From a virus: DNA of 64,000 bases. How positions within the stretch are numbered: position 1 is the stretch's first letter; every line of letters starts with the position of its first letter. The stretch lies in the IMG/VR virus record IMGVR_UViG_3300027806_000042, positions 1 through 64,000 of that record; one strand, written 5' to 3'. Below the pieces are notes generated by a model. That model made no database searches and was not told the origin of the DNA. It worked only from the letters and a program-made list of their open reading frames with translations. Position numbers and translations under genes: made by a program. Shown one piece after another: positions 42,075 through 49,911 of the stretch.

Positions 42075-42707
42075 TCATGTCACCTGAAGGCGCGGAGCAT
42101 CAATGCGGAAATTGTCTTTCTTATTAAGACCTTCCCCAAGGTTCTTCAACCTAGCCAGCACTTCATTATAGCGCGTTGTATAAAGCGCAATCAAGTCAGC
42201 ATCGCCCTTCATGTAAGTATAGGCTTCAATCAAAGCACCATAAAACAATACACTCTCAGCATTTTCGCCAAGCCAGCTAGTGTTGGTTGTGACAATGCTT
42301 TCAGGCTCATAGAAGTAATACATTTCAATACTATAAGCAGACCCAGGAGTAGGGGCAAATGCCAGCCTATCCTCATCAATTACAGCATAAACCCTTGGAA
42401 TCCCACGATAACTAACAACCGGAAAAGCCTCATTCAGATAGCCAGCTTCCTTTTCCAGAAGGTAATTGTAGGAACCACCCGTAATAACCGCCACGGCATA
42501 AGCGGAAAGGAAATCATCAGGAACGGTAAAATACTTATCATTCGCAGTCAGGGTAAAAGATTGAACCTTCCTCAGCGCCGGGATTTGAACGGCTTTGTAA
42601 ATCCGATCCTCGGCCAAATTCACAAAGTCAGGAATAGCGGCAATAAACTCAGTAGAATAATTCTGAGTGTAGTCTTGCAACATACTCGAAAGTTCTGCGT
42701 AATTCAT
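42075..42707 (-). CDS. head-tail adaptor-like protein, 210 aa
   Basis: Alpha-helical at both ends (LSSMLQDYTQNY, VNLAEDRIYKAVQIPALRK) with a beta-rich centre. This is the arrangement of the P22 gp4/tubular-A-type adaptor that binds beneath the portal. A second, distinct adaptor-like gene lies at 46309. GGAG-type ribosome site weak. Confidence 0.6.
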   Translation of the reverse strand: MNYAELSSMLQDYTQNYSTEFIAAIPDFVNLAEDRIYKAVQIPALRKVQSFTLTANDKYFTVPDDFLSAYAVAVITGGSYNYLLEKEAGYLNEAFPVVSYRGIPRVYAVIDEDRLAFAPTPGSAYSIEMYYFYEPESIVTTNTSWLGENAESVLFYGALIEAYTYMKGDADLIALYTTRYNEVLARLKNLGEGLNKKDNFRIDAPRLQVT

Positions 42708-42720
42708 TGCCGATTACCTA

Positions 42721-42900
42721 TTACTGATCGCCTTGGAACATAGTTCCTTTGGTTGCAGCGCCCGTGCCGCGAATTTTCGCGGTTGCTTTCTTGGGCGGAT
42801 AATCTTTCGCCGTGGTAAAACTGCCAACCGACATTGAGATATTTTTTAGGCCACGGTTGTAATCTTCACCAGCTATGGGAAGGGGTTGCTTTTTGTCCAT
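42721..42900 (-). CDS. small basic virion-region protein, 59 aa
   Basis: ATG 42900 is preceded by AAAAGGA at 8 bases; an ATG at 42918 is possible. Lys-rich with a conserved-looking end KKATAKIRGTGAATKGTMFQG, a pattern known in aquatic phages. Function unknown. Confidence 0.65.
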   Translation of the reverse strand: MDKKQPLPIAGEDYNRGLKNISMSVGSFTTAKDYPPKKATAKIRGTGAATKGTMFQGDQ

Positions 42901-42914
42901 TATATCATTCCTTT

Positions 42915-43202
42915 TCAAAAGGCCAATTCAATCGCCAGTGCGACTAGGCCGCCGCCAACGCCTGCCCATAAAAAATCGCGGTAGGATCGCGGCAACCAGC
43001 GCCAAAGCGGAATCCGTTTGCTGCCCAAAGCGATTTCACTCTGGGCTCTCTCCCGCATCACATACATCAGGAACGCGCAGACGGCGGCGTTGCCCCACGG
43101 ACCAAGATAGACCATGGCGAAGAACGTACCAACGATCAGCGTAATCAGTGCGGCCAGTAAAGCGTGGGAGAGGCCGGGCGTGAACCATGCGGGCTTGATC
43201 AT
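42915..43202 (-). CDS. membrane protein, holin candidate, 95 aa
   Basis: Start at the ATGA overlap with the preceding gene, within a longer frame. Three hydrophobic segments: LLAALITLIVGTFFAMVYL, AAVCAFLMYVM and WAGVGGGLVALAIELAF, with basic residues between. It could be a holin, but it is separated from the lysozyme by several genes. Confident only as a membrane protein. Confidence 0.6.
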   Translation of the reverse strand: MIKPAWFTPGLSHALLAALITLIVGTFFAMVYLGPWGNAAVCAFLMYVMRERAQSEIALGSKRIPLWRWLPRSYRDFLWAGVGGGLVALAIELAF

Positions 43203-43615
43203 CACAGACCCCCAAGGCTGTCGTTGCCGTTGCCACCGAGTAGGGTGTCGTTGCCAGAAGGCGGTTCCACAATAACCGGCTTGGGCTGGTGCCAGGGCAG
43301 GGGCAGCATAAGGGGCTCCGCTTTCTTTTGCTCGATCTGTTGCATTACCATATCCTCGTAGGCCGTGCGCTGATCGCCCATGGCGCCGTGAACCCATCCA
43401 AGAACCTGCGCTTCGGTCAGGTCATAGTACGGCGTGAACTCCGTCGCCGGGTCATAGACAAACTCCTGAAAGCCCGAAACGGCGGCGGCAATGTTTCGGT
43501 CCACCCCCGACACTTGCCACTCAACCTTGACGACGATGGCGCCATTCGGGCGCAGCGCATCAATCTCGGAGTTGCTGAGCGTGGCGAAAAGACTTTTGAT
43601 TGACCAAGTAATCAT
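43202..43615 (-). CDS. phage protein with RTX-like C-terminus, 137 aa
   Basis: ATG 43615 sits at the overlap with the previous stop. The N-terminal ~95 residues (ITWSIKSLFATL, VVKVEWQVSGVD, YYDLTEAQVLGWV) resemble a small domain found next to fibre genes in marine phages (DUF7936-like, from memory). The last residues GNDTLLGGNGNDSLGG are a GGxGxDxL nonapeptide-type calcium-binding turn, ending at the stop. Confidence 0.65.
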   Translation of the reverse strand: MITWSIKSLFATLSNSEIDALRPNGAIVVKVEWQVSGVDRNIAAAVSGFQEFVYDPATEFTPYYDLTEAQVLGWVHGAMGDQRTAYEDMVMQQIEQKKAEPLMLPLPWHQPKPVIVEPPSGNDTLLGGNGNDSLGGL

Positions 43616-44967
43616 AGGCCAGGGAACCTCCCACGGTTGGCGTTGAAGTTTTGCAAGACTTCGGACGGTAAAAGGGCGCGGTTGTAAAAGCGAGAAATCG
43701 CAACACTTCCGTTTAGCCATTGGTTAACGGTGTTTAGGCCAACGATCACACTAAAAGACTGAGCTAAAACAGCGATTGTTGTCGTTAGCGAAAGTGCGCC
43801 GTTGATGTAAATGGCCGCGTTATTGCTACCGGTTCCCGATACCGTCAAAACGGCTTGACGCCATGTGTTATCACCAACATTGACGCCAGTTGATCTTTCT
43901 GCCGCATTTCCCCAATCATAAGCGATTAGTACGTTATCCTTCAATAATAAACTTTGTGCTTCTTCTTTACCAAACAGACCCCTAAAAGATGAATTGGTGT
44001 TTGACGCCTTGAACCACACCTCAACGCTGGCGGAATTGTTTTGAAGGCTTGCAGCATTACCGCAACTCGCTGCGGAGTTGGTTCCATTGAATGTAATCTG
44101 CCCGCCATCGGCGGAACTGTAGCCAAAGCCGCCCGATAAAGCGCCGTTATTCCCGTTTCCTGATAGGTCCGTCCAAGCCGTGCCGCTGCCGGGATAGCTA
44201 GCCGCATTGCCAGCGTCCAAGTTCATAACAAGGCCGCTGGTGACGATGCCTGCAAGACCGAAGCGAGCCGCGTCGGTGTTGAAGTTTTGCTCTACTTCAG
44301 AAGCGGGAAGCGCGCGGTCATAGATGCGCGCGATGGCAACATCGCCCTGGAGGTATTCGCCCGAGCTTATGTAAGTCAAAGCAAGTTGAATAGTTGATGA
44401 TGTCACATTGTGTCCGCTGCCCGGCGTGTCACTGGCGATCTGAGTGGTATTCGCGTAAATGCGTCTTGTAGTGCCGTCAAAATTCGCAGTAATCATAAAC
44501 CAAGTATTCAGCGCCAAACTTGCGTTGTTGTTATCAGCCTCCAAATCATTAGCCCACCAATAATGCAAAAAACGCCCGACGCCACCACCGCCCAATGAAC
44601 CGCCAGTACGCAGCGCGTTGCTTTGGTTTGTGGTGCCAAAACCGCCGATAGACATGATTCCGCCGAGCGTTGTCCACGACGGCAGGCGCACCCACGCTTG
44701 CAATGTATAAGGAGCATTCCCCTGCGGTACATTGATGCCGGTGGCCCGATCAAAATACCCCGTCGCACCGGTAGCAAACCACCCGCTTGAGTTCCATGTT
44801 GGACTATTTTGCAGTGTCAGATGGTTACCAGTGCCAGACAAATCAGTCCAAGCCGTTCCACTGCCGGGATAGCTAGCCGCATTGCCAGCGTCCAAGTTCA
44901 TAACAAGGCCGCCGGTAACGATGCCGGATGCTGGCGCCGATGCCAGAAGAAGTTGCATCAGGCTCAT
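43612..44967 (-). CDS. protein with two LamG/concanavalin-like domains, 451 aa
   Basis: ATG 44967 overlaps the previous stop (ATGA). Two domains begin with almost the same text, GLVMNLDAGNAASYPGSGTAW-DLSG-GN, at about residues 20 and 245. They continue with beta-strands and end with a SVAISRFYNRALLPSEV-type motif typical of Laminin-G-3 domains. Carbohydrate binding on the virion surface is likely. The repeated 80-bp DNA blocks (44171-44250 and 44846-44925) differ at 4 positions. Confidence 0.8.
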   Translation of the reverse strand: MSLMQLLLASAPASGIVTGGLVMNLDAGNAASYPGSGTAWTDLSGTGNHLTLQNSPTWNSSGWFATGATGYFDRATGINVPQGNAPYTLQAWVRLPSWTTLGGIMSIGGFGTTNQSNALRTGGSLGGGGVGRFLHYWWANDLEADNNNASLALNTWFMITANFDGTTRRIYANTTQIASDTPGSGHNVTSSTIQLALTYISSGEYLQGDVAIARIYDRALPASEVEQNFNTDAARFGLAGIVTSGLVMNLDAGNAASYPGSGTAWTDLSGNGNNGALSGGFGYSSADGGQITFNGTNSAASCGNAASLQNNSASVEVWFKASNTNSSFRGLFGKEEAQSLLLKDNVLIAYDWGNAAERSTGVNVGDNTWRQAVLTVSGTGSNNAAIYINGALSLTTTIAVLAQSFSVIVGLNTVNQWLNGSVAISRFYNRALLPSEVLQNFNANRGRFPGL

Positions 44968-45887
44968 GTCAAGCCGCCACCCGAGATAACAAAGGTGTTG
45001 GCTGCAACACAATACACTGTTGCCAGGCCCCGCTGCGCTAGAGTTCGGTTGCCAGTCGTCGCCGTTCCAACAAGGTATATGGTTACGCCAGCGCCTTGAG
45101 TGATAGTTTGATTGGATGCACTATTGTTCCAAATGCTGAAAACATCATTCGCCGCAAACACACCAGAGTTAATAGTCACACCCCCTGTCGTGATGGAAAT
45201 GACTTTACCAAGGTCAGAAGCAGCAGCTACATACGCGGCTGTCTGATTGTTAATAGGTAAAGCCCGCACATTCCCTGAAACATCCAAAACTGAATTGAAT
45301 GTCACATTACTCGCTGTTCCAAGACCAAGCGCCGTTCTAGCATTGGGAGCCGTGGCGGCCCCGGTCCCGCCTTGCCCTATTGAAAGGGGGGTAGTCAATC
45401 CACTCAAAGATGTAATGTCGCTATTGGCACCACTAGAAGCAACACCAGTCAATCCGGTTATTGTAACGCCGGTAATTGAACCACCAGTTATAGAAACTAA
45501 GTTTGAGTTCTGCGTTGCAATCGTTCCAAGGTTAAGATTGGCACGAGCCGTGGCAGCATCACTAGCACCAGTTCCACCCTGAGCCACAGTAAGCGCCGTA
45601 GTTAAACCACTTAAAGATGTAATGTCACTATTTGAACCGCTTGAAGCAGCACCCAAATTTGCCCTAGCAGCAGAAGCATCACTAGCCCCCGTACCACCAT
45701 CAGCAACCGCTAGATCAGAAATGCCAGTAATTACCCCACCACTAATGGAAACGCTATCAGCGTCCTGTTGTGCCATTGTCCCAAAGCTAGGGGGCATAGC
45801 ATTAACCAAGGCAGCAAAGTTCTCATCAAGTTTTACCAACTCAACCGGCGTGGTTTCATTCGCAAATTGATTAGGAACAGAAGCCAT
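44964..45887 (-). CDS. tail-fibre-like protein with GGTGASDA repeats, 307 aa
   Basis: Repeats VADGGTGASDASAARANLG, QGGTGASDAATARANLN and QGGTGAATAPNARTALG are the classical phage fibre repeat. The N-terminus (ETTPVELVKLDENFAAL) is an attachment segment. The C-terminus is a small beta-rich domain. It is a likely fibre or appendage with the following LamG protein. Confidence 0.75.
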   Translation of the reverse strand: MASVPNQFANETTPVELVKLDENFAALVNAMPPSFGTMAQQDADSVSISGGVITGISDLAVADGGTGASDASAARANLGAASSGSNSDITSLSGLTTALTVAQGGTGASDAATARANLNLGTIATQNSNLVSITGGSITGVTITGLTGVASSGANSDITSLSGLTTPLSIGQGGTGAATAPNARTALGLGTASNVTFNSVLDVSGNVRALPINNQTAAYVAAASDLGKVISITTGGVTINSGVFAANDVFSIWNNSASNQTITQGAGVTIYLVGTATTGNRTLAQRGLATVYCVAANTFVISGGGLT

Positions 45888-45889
45888 GT

Positions 45890-46312
45890 TTATACACCTA
45901 TTGACTCATTATTAACCCAAGATACTTGGACGCCAGATTGGTTTGTCCAATAAACCGGTTCACTTGAATTATTATACCACACCGCATTACTTGTTGGCGG
46001 GGGTATATTTACATTCACAATCCCTATAAGTCCAGTAGCAAATATAGCCGCATTCCCAATAGGATTCCAGCCAAATAAACTCCTGCCAGGGTCAACATCT
46101 GGCCTAGGATTGAGTAGCGCCACGGGATCATTGATAGGAAACCTACCCAACTGTAACTGCGGATGGTCCTCATCATTGCAGGCAGAACACACCTTAATGC
46201 CCGTTGGCTTCTGGTTCACCACCTGCCAATCTAGCTTCGCTAGTGGAAAGCGGAAATTACAGCGGTCACAGAACCCAAAAGCCCGCTTACCAAAGGCGAA
46301 TCTCTGCGTCAT
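45890..46312 (-). CDS. zinc-binding virion-region protein, 140 aa
   Basis: FGFCDRCNFRFPLAKLDWQVV ... KVCSACNDEDHPQ gives two CxxC pairs about 30 residues apart, a zinc-binding module. The C-terminal half is hydrophobic and beta-rich with several Trp/Asn repeats. The family is frequent between adaptor and fibre genes in aquatic phages; function unknown. Overlaps the upstream gene by 4 bp. Confidence 0.7.
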   Translation of the reverse strand: MTQRFAFGKRAFGFCDRCNFRFPLAKLDWQVVNQKPTGIKVCSACNDEDHPQLQLGRFPINDPVALLNPRPDVDPGRSLFGWNPIGNAAIFATGLIGIVNVNIPPPTSNAVWYNNSSEPVYWTNQSGVQVSWVNNESIGV

Positions 46313-46986
46313 ATCCGGCTATAATTCCAAGGAACAAAGGTCGCTGGGGACCGTTCCCGATCCTCCTCAGCCGCCAATGCAAACTGCCGCTCATACTCAG
46401 CCTGTAGCATTTGAACCCGCCCCATGGCCTCTGGACGCTTTAGGGCAATCTGATAGGCCAAAGCAGCCGCTAGGGCTGGCACAAACCGAACCGGAATGTC
46501 CATGTTATCAAGCGCGTTAGTGGCATCCTGCATACGCTTTAGGCGCCAATACAATAGGGTATAGGCTAGGTCAGGAACCGGCCAAAGGATAAATGATTGG
46601 CTAACTTGCTTCTGGACGTAAATCTGTAGGGGCCGCCCTGTGGTTGCCTTATTAGGTAGGGTCGCATAGTCCGTCACGCCAATACGCGATAGCGGATAAT
46701 CAAAGTTAGAACCCTGCCCAGCCAATCGAACAATAGCGTCCGTCACATCAATGTTATCAGCCGGAAGGCTATATGTAGATACATTTGGAGAAAGCGTCAT
46801 AGACGCCTGCTCAACGGTCCACAGGTTCAAACCCCTGTTAGACCATTCAGCACTAATCATATTCAGGGAACGCCGGGCAGTCCTGTAGTCATAACCAGTC
46901 CGAGCATCAAGGCCAGCTTTTTCGTAAGCCTCCTCAATAAGATCGGCAATATCAATGTTCCAAGTTGACGTTCCGCTAGTAGGCAT
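46309..46986 (-). CDS. head-tail adaptor / packaged-DNA stabilisation protein, 225 aa
   Basis: Pattern: DIADLIEEAYEKAGLDARTGYDYRTARRSLNMISAEWSNRGLNLWTVEQ, then a beta-rich centre and a helical end (ALAYQIALKRPEAM). This is the typical layout of P22 gp4-type adaptors of short-tailed phages. It starts at the ATGs overlap behind a small basic gene. Confidence 0.7.
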   Translation of the reverse strand: MPTSGTSTWNIDIADLIEEAYEKAGLDARTGYDYRTARRSLNMISAEWSNRGLNLWTVEQASMTLSPNVSTYSLPADNIDVTDAIVRLAGQGSNFDYPLSRIGVTDYATLPNKATTGRPLQIYVQKQVSQSFILWPVPDLAYTLLYWRLKRMQDATNALDNMDIPVRFVPALAAALAYQIALKRPEAMGRVQMLQAEYERQFALAAEEDRERSPATFVPWNYSRI

Positions 46987-47141
46987 TACTTCTTCCTTGC
47001 AGCGCGTAAGTTATCAACCAAGTTTGGATAGGGGCGACCAGCCGCCTTAGCAGATGCCTTGGCAGAAGCCTTCTGCTTATCAGATAGGGGCTTAGGTTTC
47101 CCCAGCCCCTTTGGCCTTTTACGCTCCCAAACAGGCTTCAC
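46986..47141 (-). CDS. small basic protein, GTG start, 51 aa
   Basis: GTG overlaps the previous gene's TAG (TAGTG). Product: MKPVWERKRPKGLGKPKPLS, then KQKASAKASAKAAGRPYPNLVDN and LRAARKK. The GRPYPNLVDN block is familiar from many phages. No function is assigned, but conservation and composition (Lys/Ala-rich) suggest nucleic-acid or virion association. Confidence 0.7.
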   Translation of the reverse strand: MKPVWERKRPKGLGKPKPLSDKQKASAKASAKAAGRPYPNLVDNLRAARKK

Positions 47142-47503
47142 TAAACCATCTTCCCGCGCGTCTTACCCTTAATGGCGCAACCATCGCCACGGGTGTAAGA
47201 TGATTTCACGGAACCACCGGAAGCCATCTTTTTGACTTTACCACCAGACTTCATGCGCGTTCCCTTGCGGGCATCCTCACGCATACGATTGGCAGTTTCG
47301 AAATTAGCAGGGTCCATCATTTGCTTTCCTCCAACAACATAACCAGAATCGCCTTCCCGCATCATAGGTTCTCGGGTAAGCGGATTAAGTCCAGAACGGT
47401 CCCGCATAATCTCGTCCTCAGTCATACCACGCTCATTAGGAACGCGCCTACGATTAGATGGCACCCTAGAAGGTGGACGAGGAGGAAGCGGAAGATCGTC
47501 CAT
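47141..47503 (-). CDS. basic virion-region protein, 120 aa
   Basis: Pro/Arg-rich start (DDLPLPPRPPSRVPSNRRR), then a conserved-looking GDSGYVVGGKQMMDPANFETANRMREDA. It ends in a Lys/Gly-rich tail (RMKSGGKVKKMASGGSVKSS). Its GGKVKKMASGG motif resembles those of the neighbouring small genes. Function unknown; possibly structural. Confidence 0.65.
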   Translation of the reverse strand: MDDLPLPPRPPSRVPSNRRRVPNERGMTEDEIMRDRSGLNPLTREPMMREGDSGYVVGGKQMMDPANFETANRMREDARKGTRMKSGGKVKKMASGGSVKSSYTRGDGCAIKGKTRGKMV

Positions 47504-47676
47504 TAGACAACCTTCCCCTTGGTTTTGCCTTTCATTTCAACACCGCCACCCTTGGCATACATCACCTTACCGCCCTTCTTCATCCCACCGGGACGCATGG
47601 CACGGGCAGCAAAACGAGGCGTGGACATGCCCGCTTTGTCTGGACCTATCTTCATTTTAGGCTTCATCATTTTCAT
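47503..47676 (-). CDS. small Lys/Gly/Met-rich protein, 57 aa
   Basis: AGGAGA precedes the start by 6 bases; the stop overlaps the next start. Sequence MKMMKPKMKIGPDKAGMSTP, then RPGGMKKGGKVMYAKGGGVEMKGKTKGK. The GGKVMYAKGGGV pattern recurs in many aquatic phages. It is strongly basic (about 25% Lys), so DNA or capsid association is plausible. Confidence 0.65.
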   Translation of the reverse strand: MKMMKPKMKIGPDKAGMSTPRFAARAMRPGGMKKGGKVMYAKGGGVEMKGKTKGKVV

Positions 47677-47685
47677 CACACTCTC

Positions 47686-47895
47686 CTATTTACAAGCAGC
47701 CCGAATATGGGCGCGAAGTTCACCGTAATCCTCAATCATTCTAGCAACAATAGAATTGCTAGGCAAAGCCTTTAATTCAGCCGAAGCGCCCTGTTGAATA
47801 CTCTGGCTATACGGGACAATACTTGGGCAAACCAAGGCCGTATTATGGCCGCAACCGGCCAGCATCACCAAACCAAAGATCAGGGAGTATTTCAA
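47686..47895 (-). CDS. outer-membrane spanin lipoprotein, Rz1-like, 69 aa
   Basis: Signal peptide MKYSLIFGLVMLAGC with lipobox LAGC (modified cysteine at 15) marks an outer-membrane lipoprotein. The short Ala/Leu-rich mature part (ELKALPSNSIVARMIEDYGEL) matches o-spanins. It overlaps the i-spanin candidate by 4 bp and completes the lysis cassette. Confidence 0.7.
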   Translation of the reverse strand: MKYSLIFGLVMLAGCGHNTALVCPSIVPYSQSIQQGASAELKALPSNSIVARMIEDYGELRAHIRAACK

Positions 47896-48125
47896 AACTT
47901 CCCCTTTTCAAGAGCATCCACAGCGCCACCATTCCCCTTGTATTGGGCGGCAGCCTCATTGCCCTTCTGCAAACCATCTAGGCTTCCCTGTAGCTGGTCC
48001 TGCCTAGCCACGGCCTTACCTTCACGCCGACCAGAAAGAAAGGCAGCCATCAAAGCGCCAATAATTACAGCAGCGCCAATGACATACGCCTTAATCTTGG
48101 CCCAAATAAACCCAATCGCAATCAT
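47892..48125 (-). CDS. inner-membrane spanin candidate, Rz-like, 77 aa
   Basis: ATG 48125 overlaps the lysozyme stop. One membrane helix (AYVIGAAVIIGALMAAFLSG) after a short N-terminus, then a charged periplasmic part (RREGKAVARQDQLQGSLDGLQK). The layout fits an i-spanin that pairs with the downstream lipoprotein to fuse the membranes. Confidence 0.65.
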   Translation of the reverse strand: MIAIGFIWAKIKAYVIGAAVIIGALMAAFLSGRREGKAVARQDQLQGSLDGLQKGNEAAAQYKGNGGAVDALEKGKF

Positions 48126-48757
48126 TTTTTCCTCAACAAAACAATGGCAGCAAGCACCACAACAGCAGCCACAATAGCCACACCAACCCACATAGGGACG
48201 CCACCAAGGGCTTGTACCGCAGGGGCGGCAGTAGCAGCGGCAGCAGCAATACCACCATACGCAGCCACCGCAGAACCTTTACCGTCAGACGGGGCAGAAG
48301 GCTCGATATAGTTACTGGACACAAAGGAACCCTTAACCCACAAGCCAGCCTCAGCAGCGCGGCGGTTAGTTAAGCCAGCAGACACGTTCTTGCCGACTTT
48401 GTTCCACCTAGCCAATTCACTTGGAATAGCATCATAATTACCAGCGTTCAGCTTCTTCAGCAGGGTAGAACCCCGAAAAGCCCCTTCCCCAACATTGAAG
48501 CAAAATGACACTAGGGCGGCAAATTGATTGTCATTCAAGGGGACCGTGACAGCATTTTCCACACAGCGCCGGAACCTGGCCAAGTCACCGCGCAATAGGT
48601 TGACTGCCTCAGCTTCGCTAATGCTCATGCCTTTCTTGGCTGTTGCGGTATGACCATAACCAATCGTCCAAACTTTAGCAGGGCATAGATAGGCTTCCAA
48701 ACGAAGCCCCTCCCATTGCTTAATAAGATTCAAACCATCTTGATTGATCTGCCTCAT
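48122..48757 (-). CDS. lysozyme (GH24, T4/P22 type) with C-terminal membrane anchor, 211 aa
   Basis: Cleaves peptidoglycan. E16, C25 and T31 in QWEGLRLEAYLCPAKVWTIGYGHT have the E-x8-D/C-x5-T spacing of GH24; the usual Asp is Cys, as in a known subset. DLARFRRCVENAV and AALVSFCFNVG are also typical. After ~145 residues of enzyme, a Ser/Gly/Ala linker leads to a final helix (WVGVAIVAAVVVLAAIVLL) and basic end. This C-terminal anchor may hold the enzyme inactive at the membrane until lysis. Confidence 0.85.
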   Translation of the reverse strand: MRQINQDGLNLIKQWEGLRLEAYLCPAKVWTIGYGHTATAKKGMSISEAEAVNLLRGDLARFRRCVENAVTVPLNDNQFAALVSFCFNVGEGAFRGSTLLKKLNAGNYDAIPSELARWNKVGKNVSAGLTNRRAAEAGLWVKGSFVSSNYIEPSAPSDGKGSAVAAYGGIAAAAATAAPAVQALGGVPMWVGVAIVAAVVVLAAIVLLRKK

Positions 48758-49002
48758 TTTACAAATCCCATCTTCCAGGCGGTTACAAGGGCGGTCACAA
48801 TACCAACAACCGTACCAACCATCATAATAAATTGCCAGCCGCCGCTCAACTTATTAAGGGTTTTAATGACTTCATCAAGCCTATCATCTTGCCGTTCAAA
48901 TCGAATATCCATATCCCGCTTCATATCACTTAAACGGGATTCCATATTTTCCATTTTCGCTGATAGAGAACCTAGGTTCCTTTGAATTTCACCTTCGTTC
49001 AT
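48754..49002 (-). CDS. coiled-coil membrane protein, XhlA/holin-like, 82 aa
   Basis: ATG 49002 lies right after the previous stop; an upstream in-frame ATG at 49053 would overlap it. A coiled coil (SAKMENMESRLSDMKRDMDIRFERQDDRLD) followed by one membrane helix (FIMMVGTVVGIVTALVTAW) resembles holin-like XhlA proteins. It directly precedes the lysozyme gene. Confidence 0.65.
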   Translation of the reverse strand: MNEGEIQRNLGSLSAKMENMESRLSDMKRDMDIRFERQDDRLDEVIKTLNKLSGGWQFIMMVGTVVGIVTALVTAWKMGFVK

Positions 49003-49003
49003 G

Positions 49004-49255
49004 TCAGCATTTCCAGGCTCTAAGGCTCTTATTGATTCGAGAGTTAGGGTCATTGGCGGTTTTGGCGCTAGTTAGTTTCTTCTTCATACCGGCCATTCTG
49101 GCACAGAAGCTATCACGCCTAGAACCACCTTCAGGCTGGGGCGCCTTCAATCCAGGCTTATCGGGATTGGCTTTATTGTATGAAGCCCTCCCCTTAGCAT
49201 TAAGCCCCCCGCTTGGGCTTTTGCCTTCTTTTCGCTGCCATGCCGGGGTTTTCAT
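49004..49255 (-). CDS. DUF6321-like protein, 83 aa
   Basis: KTPAWQRKEGKSPSGGLNAKGRASYNK ... LKAPQPEGGSRRDSFCARMAGMKKKLTSAKTANDPNSRINKSLRAWKC is a highly conserved pattern in aquatic phages. It is basic and probably associates with the virion or DNA. Overlaps the upstream gene by 4 bp. Confidence 0.75.
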   Translation of the reverse strand: MKTPAWQRKEGKSPSGGLNAKGRASYNKANPDKPGLKAPQPEGGSRRDSFCARMAGMKKKLTSAKTANDPNSRINKSLRAWKC

Positions 49256-49908
49256 GAAGTCCTCCGCTGTACCGGAAATGGTGGTTCTACAACGCCATTG
49301 AATAAGAATACATTAGTTACTTGTGGACCGCAAACACCAATTACTTCAATTACAGGTGGCGGGCCACCTGAATATATCAGTGTAGCATTGTTGCCGGAAT
49401 AATTATAGATGCCCCCGAGGGCAGTTAGTGTGTACGCCTGAGCAGGAGCATAAACCAGATTGGCATCGTTGCCAGAGTACGCATACGCCGCTCCCTCAGC
49501 AACGAGCCTGCGGGCGTATAGCAGATTTGCGTTGTTGCCAGAATAAGTATAGGTAGTTCCATCCGCCGATAACGTGAAAGCACGAACGGGCGTATAAACC
49601 AGCGAAGCATTATTGCCAGAGTACGCATACGCCGCTCCCTCAGCAACGAGCCTTCTGTTGTACAGCAGGTTGGCGTCGTTTCCTGAGTATGAATATATCC
49701 CGCCGCCGATTTGAGTTTGGCGGTTGAAAAACAGATTTGCGTCATTACCTAAATATGAATAGGCTACACCCTCCGCGACGAGCCTGCGGTTGTATAGCAG
49801 ATTGGCATCGTTGCCAGAATATGAATAAGTCGCGCCATCTGCTGTTAATGTATATGGAGCGCCGCTGCTAGGCGCAGCAATCGCCGGAACTCGGATGCGC
49901 AACGGCAT
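49252..49908 (-). CDS. repeat protein (YSGNDANLxY units), fibre-like, 218 aa
   Basis: Seven or more units of about 20-23 residues built on G-xY-YSGN(D/N)ANL-Y, several followed by RRLVAEG. The regular hydrophobic-glycine pattern suggests a beta-structured shaft or a virion decoration. The C-terminus has a short Pro-rich segment with VFLFNGVVEPP. Nothing enzymatic. Confidence 0.7.
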   Translation of the reverse strand: MPLRIRVPAIAAPSSGAPYTLTADGATYSYSGNDANLLYNRRLVAEGVAYSYLGNDANLFFNRQTQIGGGIYSYSGNDANLLYNRRLVAEGAAYAYSGNNASLVYTPVRAFTLSADGTTYTYSGNNANLLYARRLVAEGAAYAYSGNDANLVYAPAQAYTLTALGGIYNYSGNNATLIYSGGPPPVIEVIGVCGPQVTNVFLFNGVVEPPFPVQRRTS

Positions 49909-49911
49909 CGC

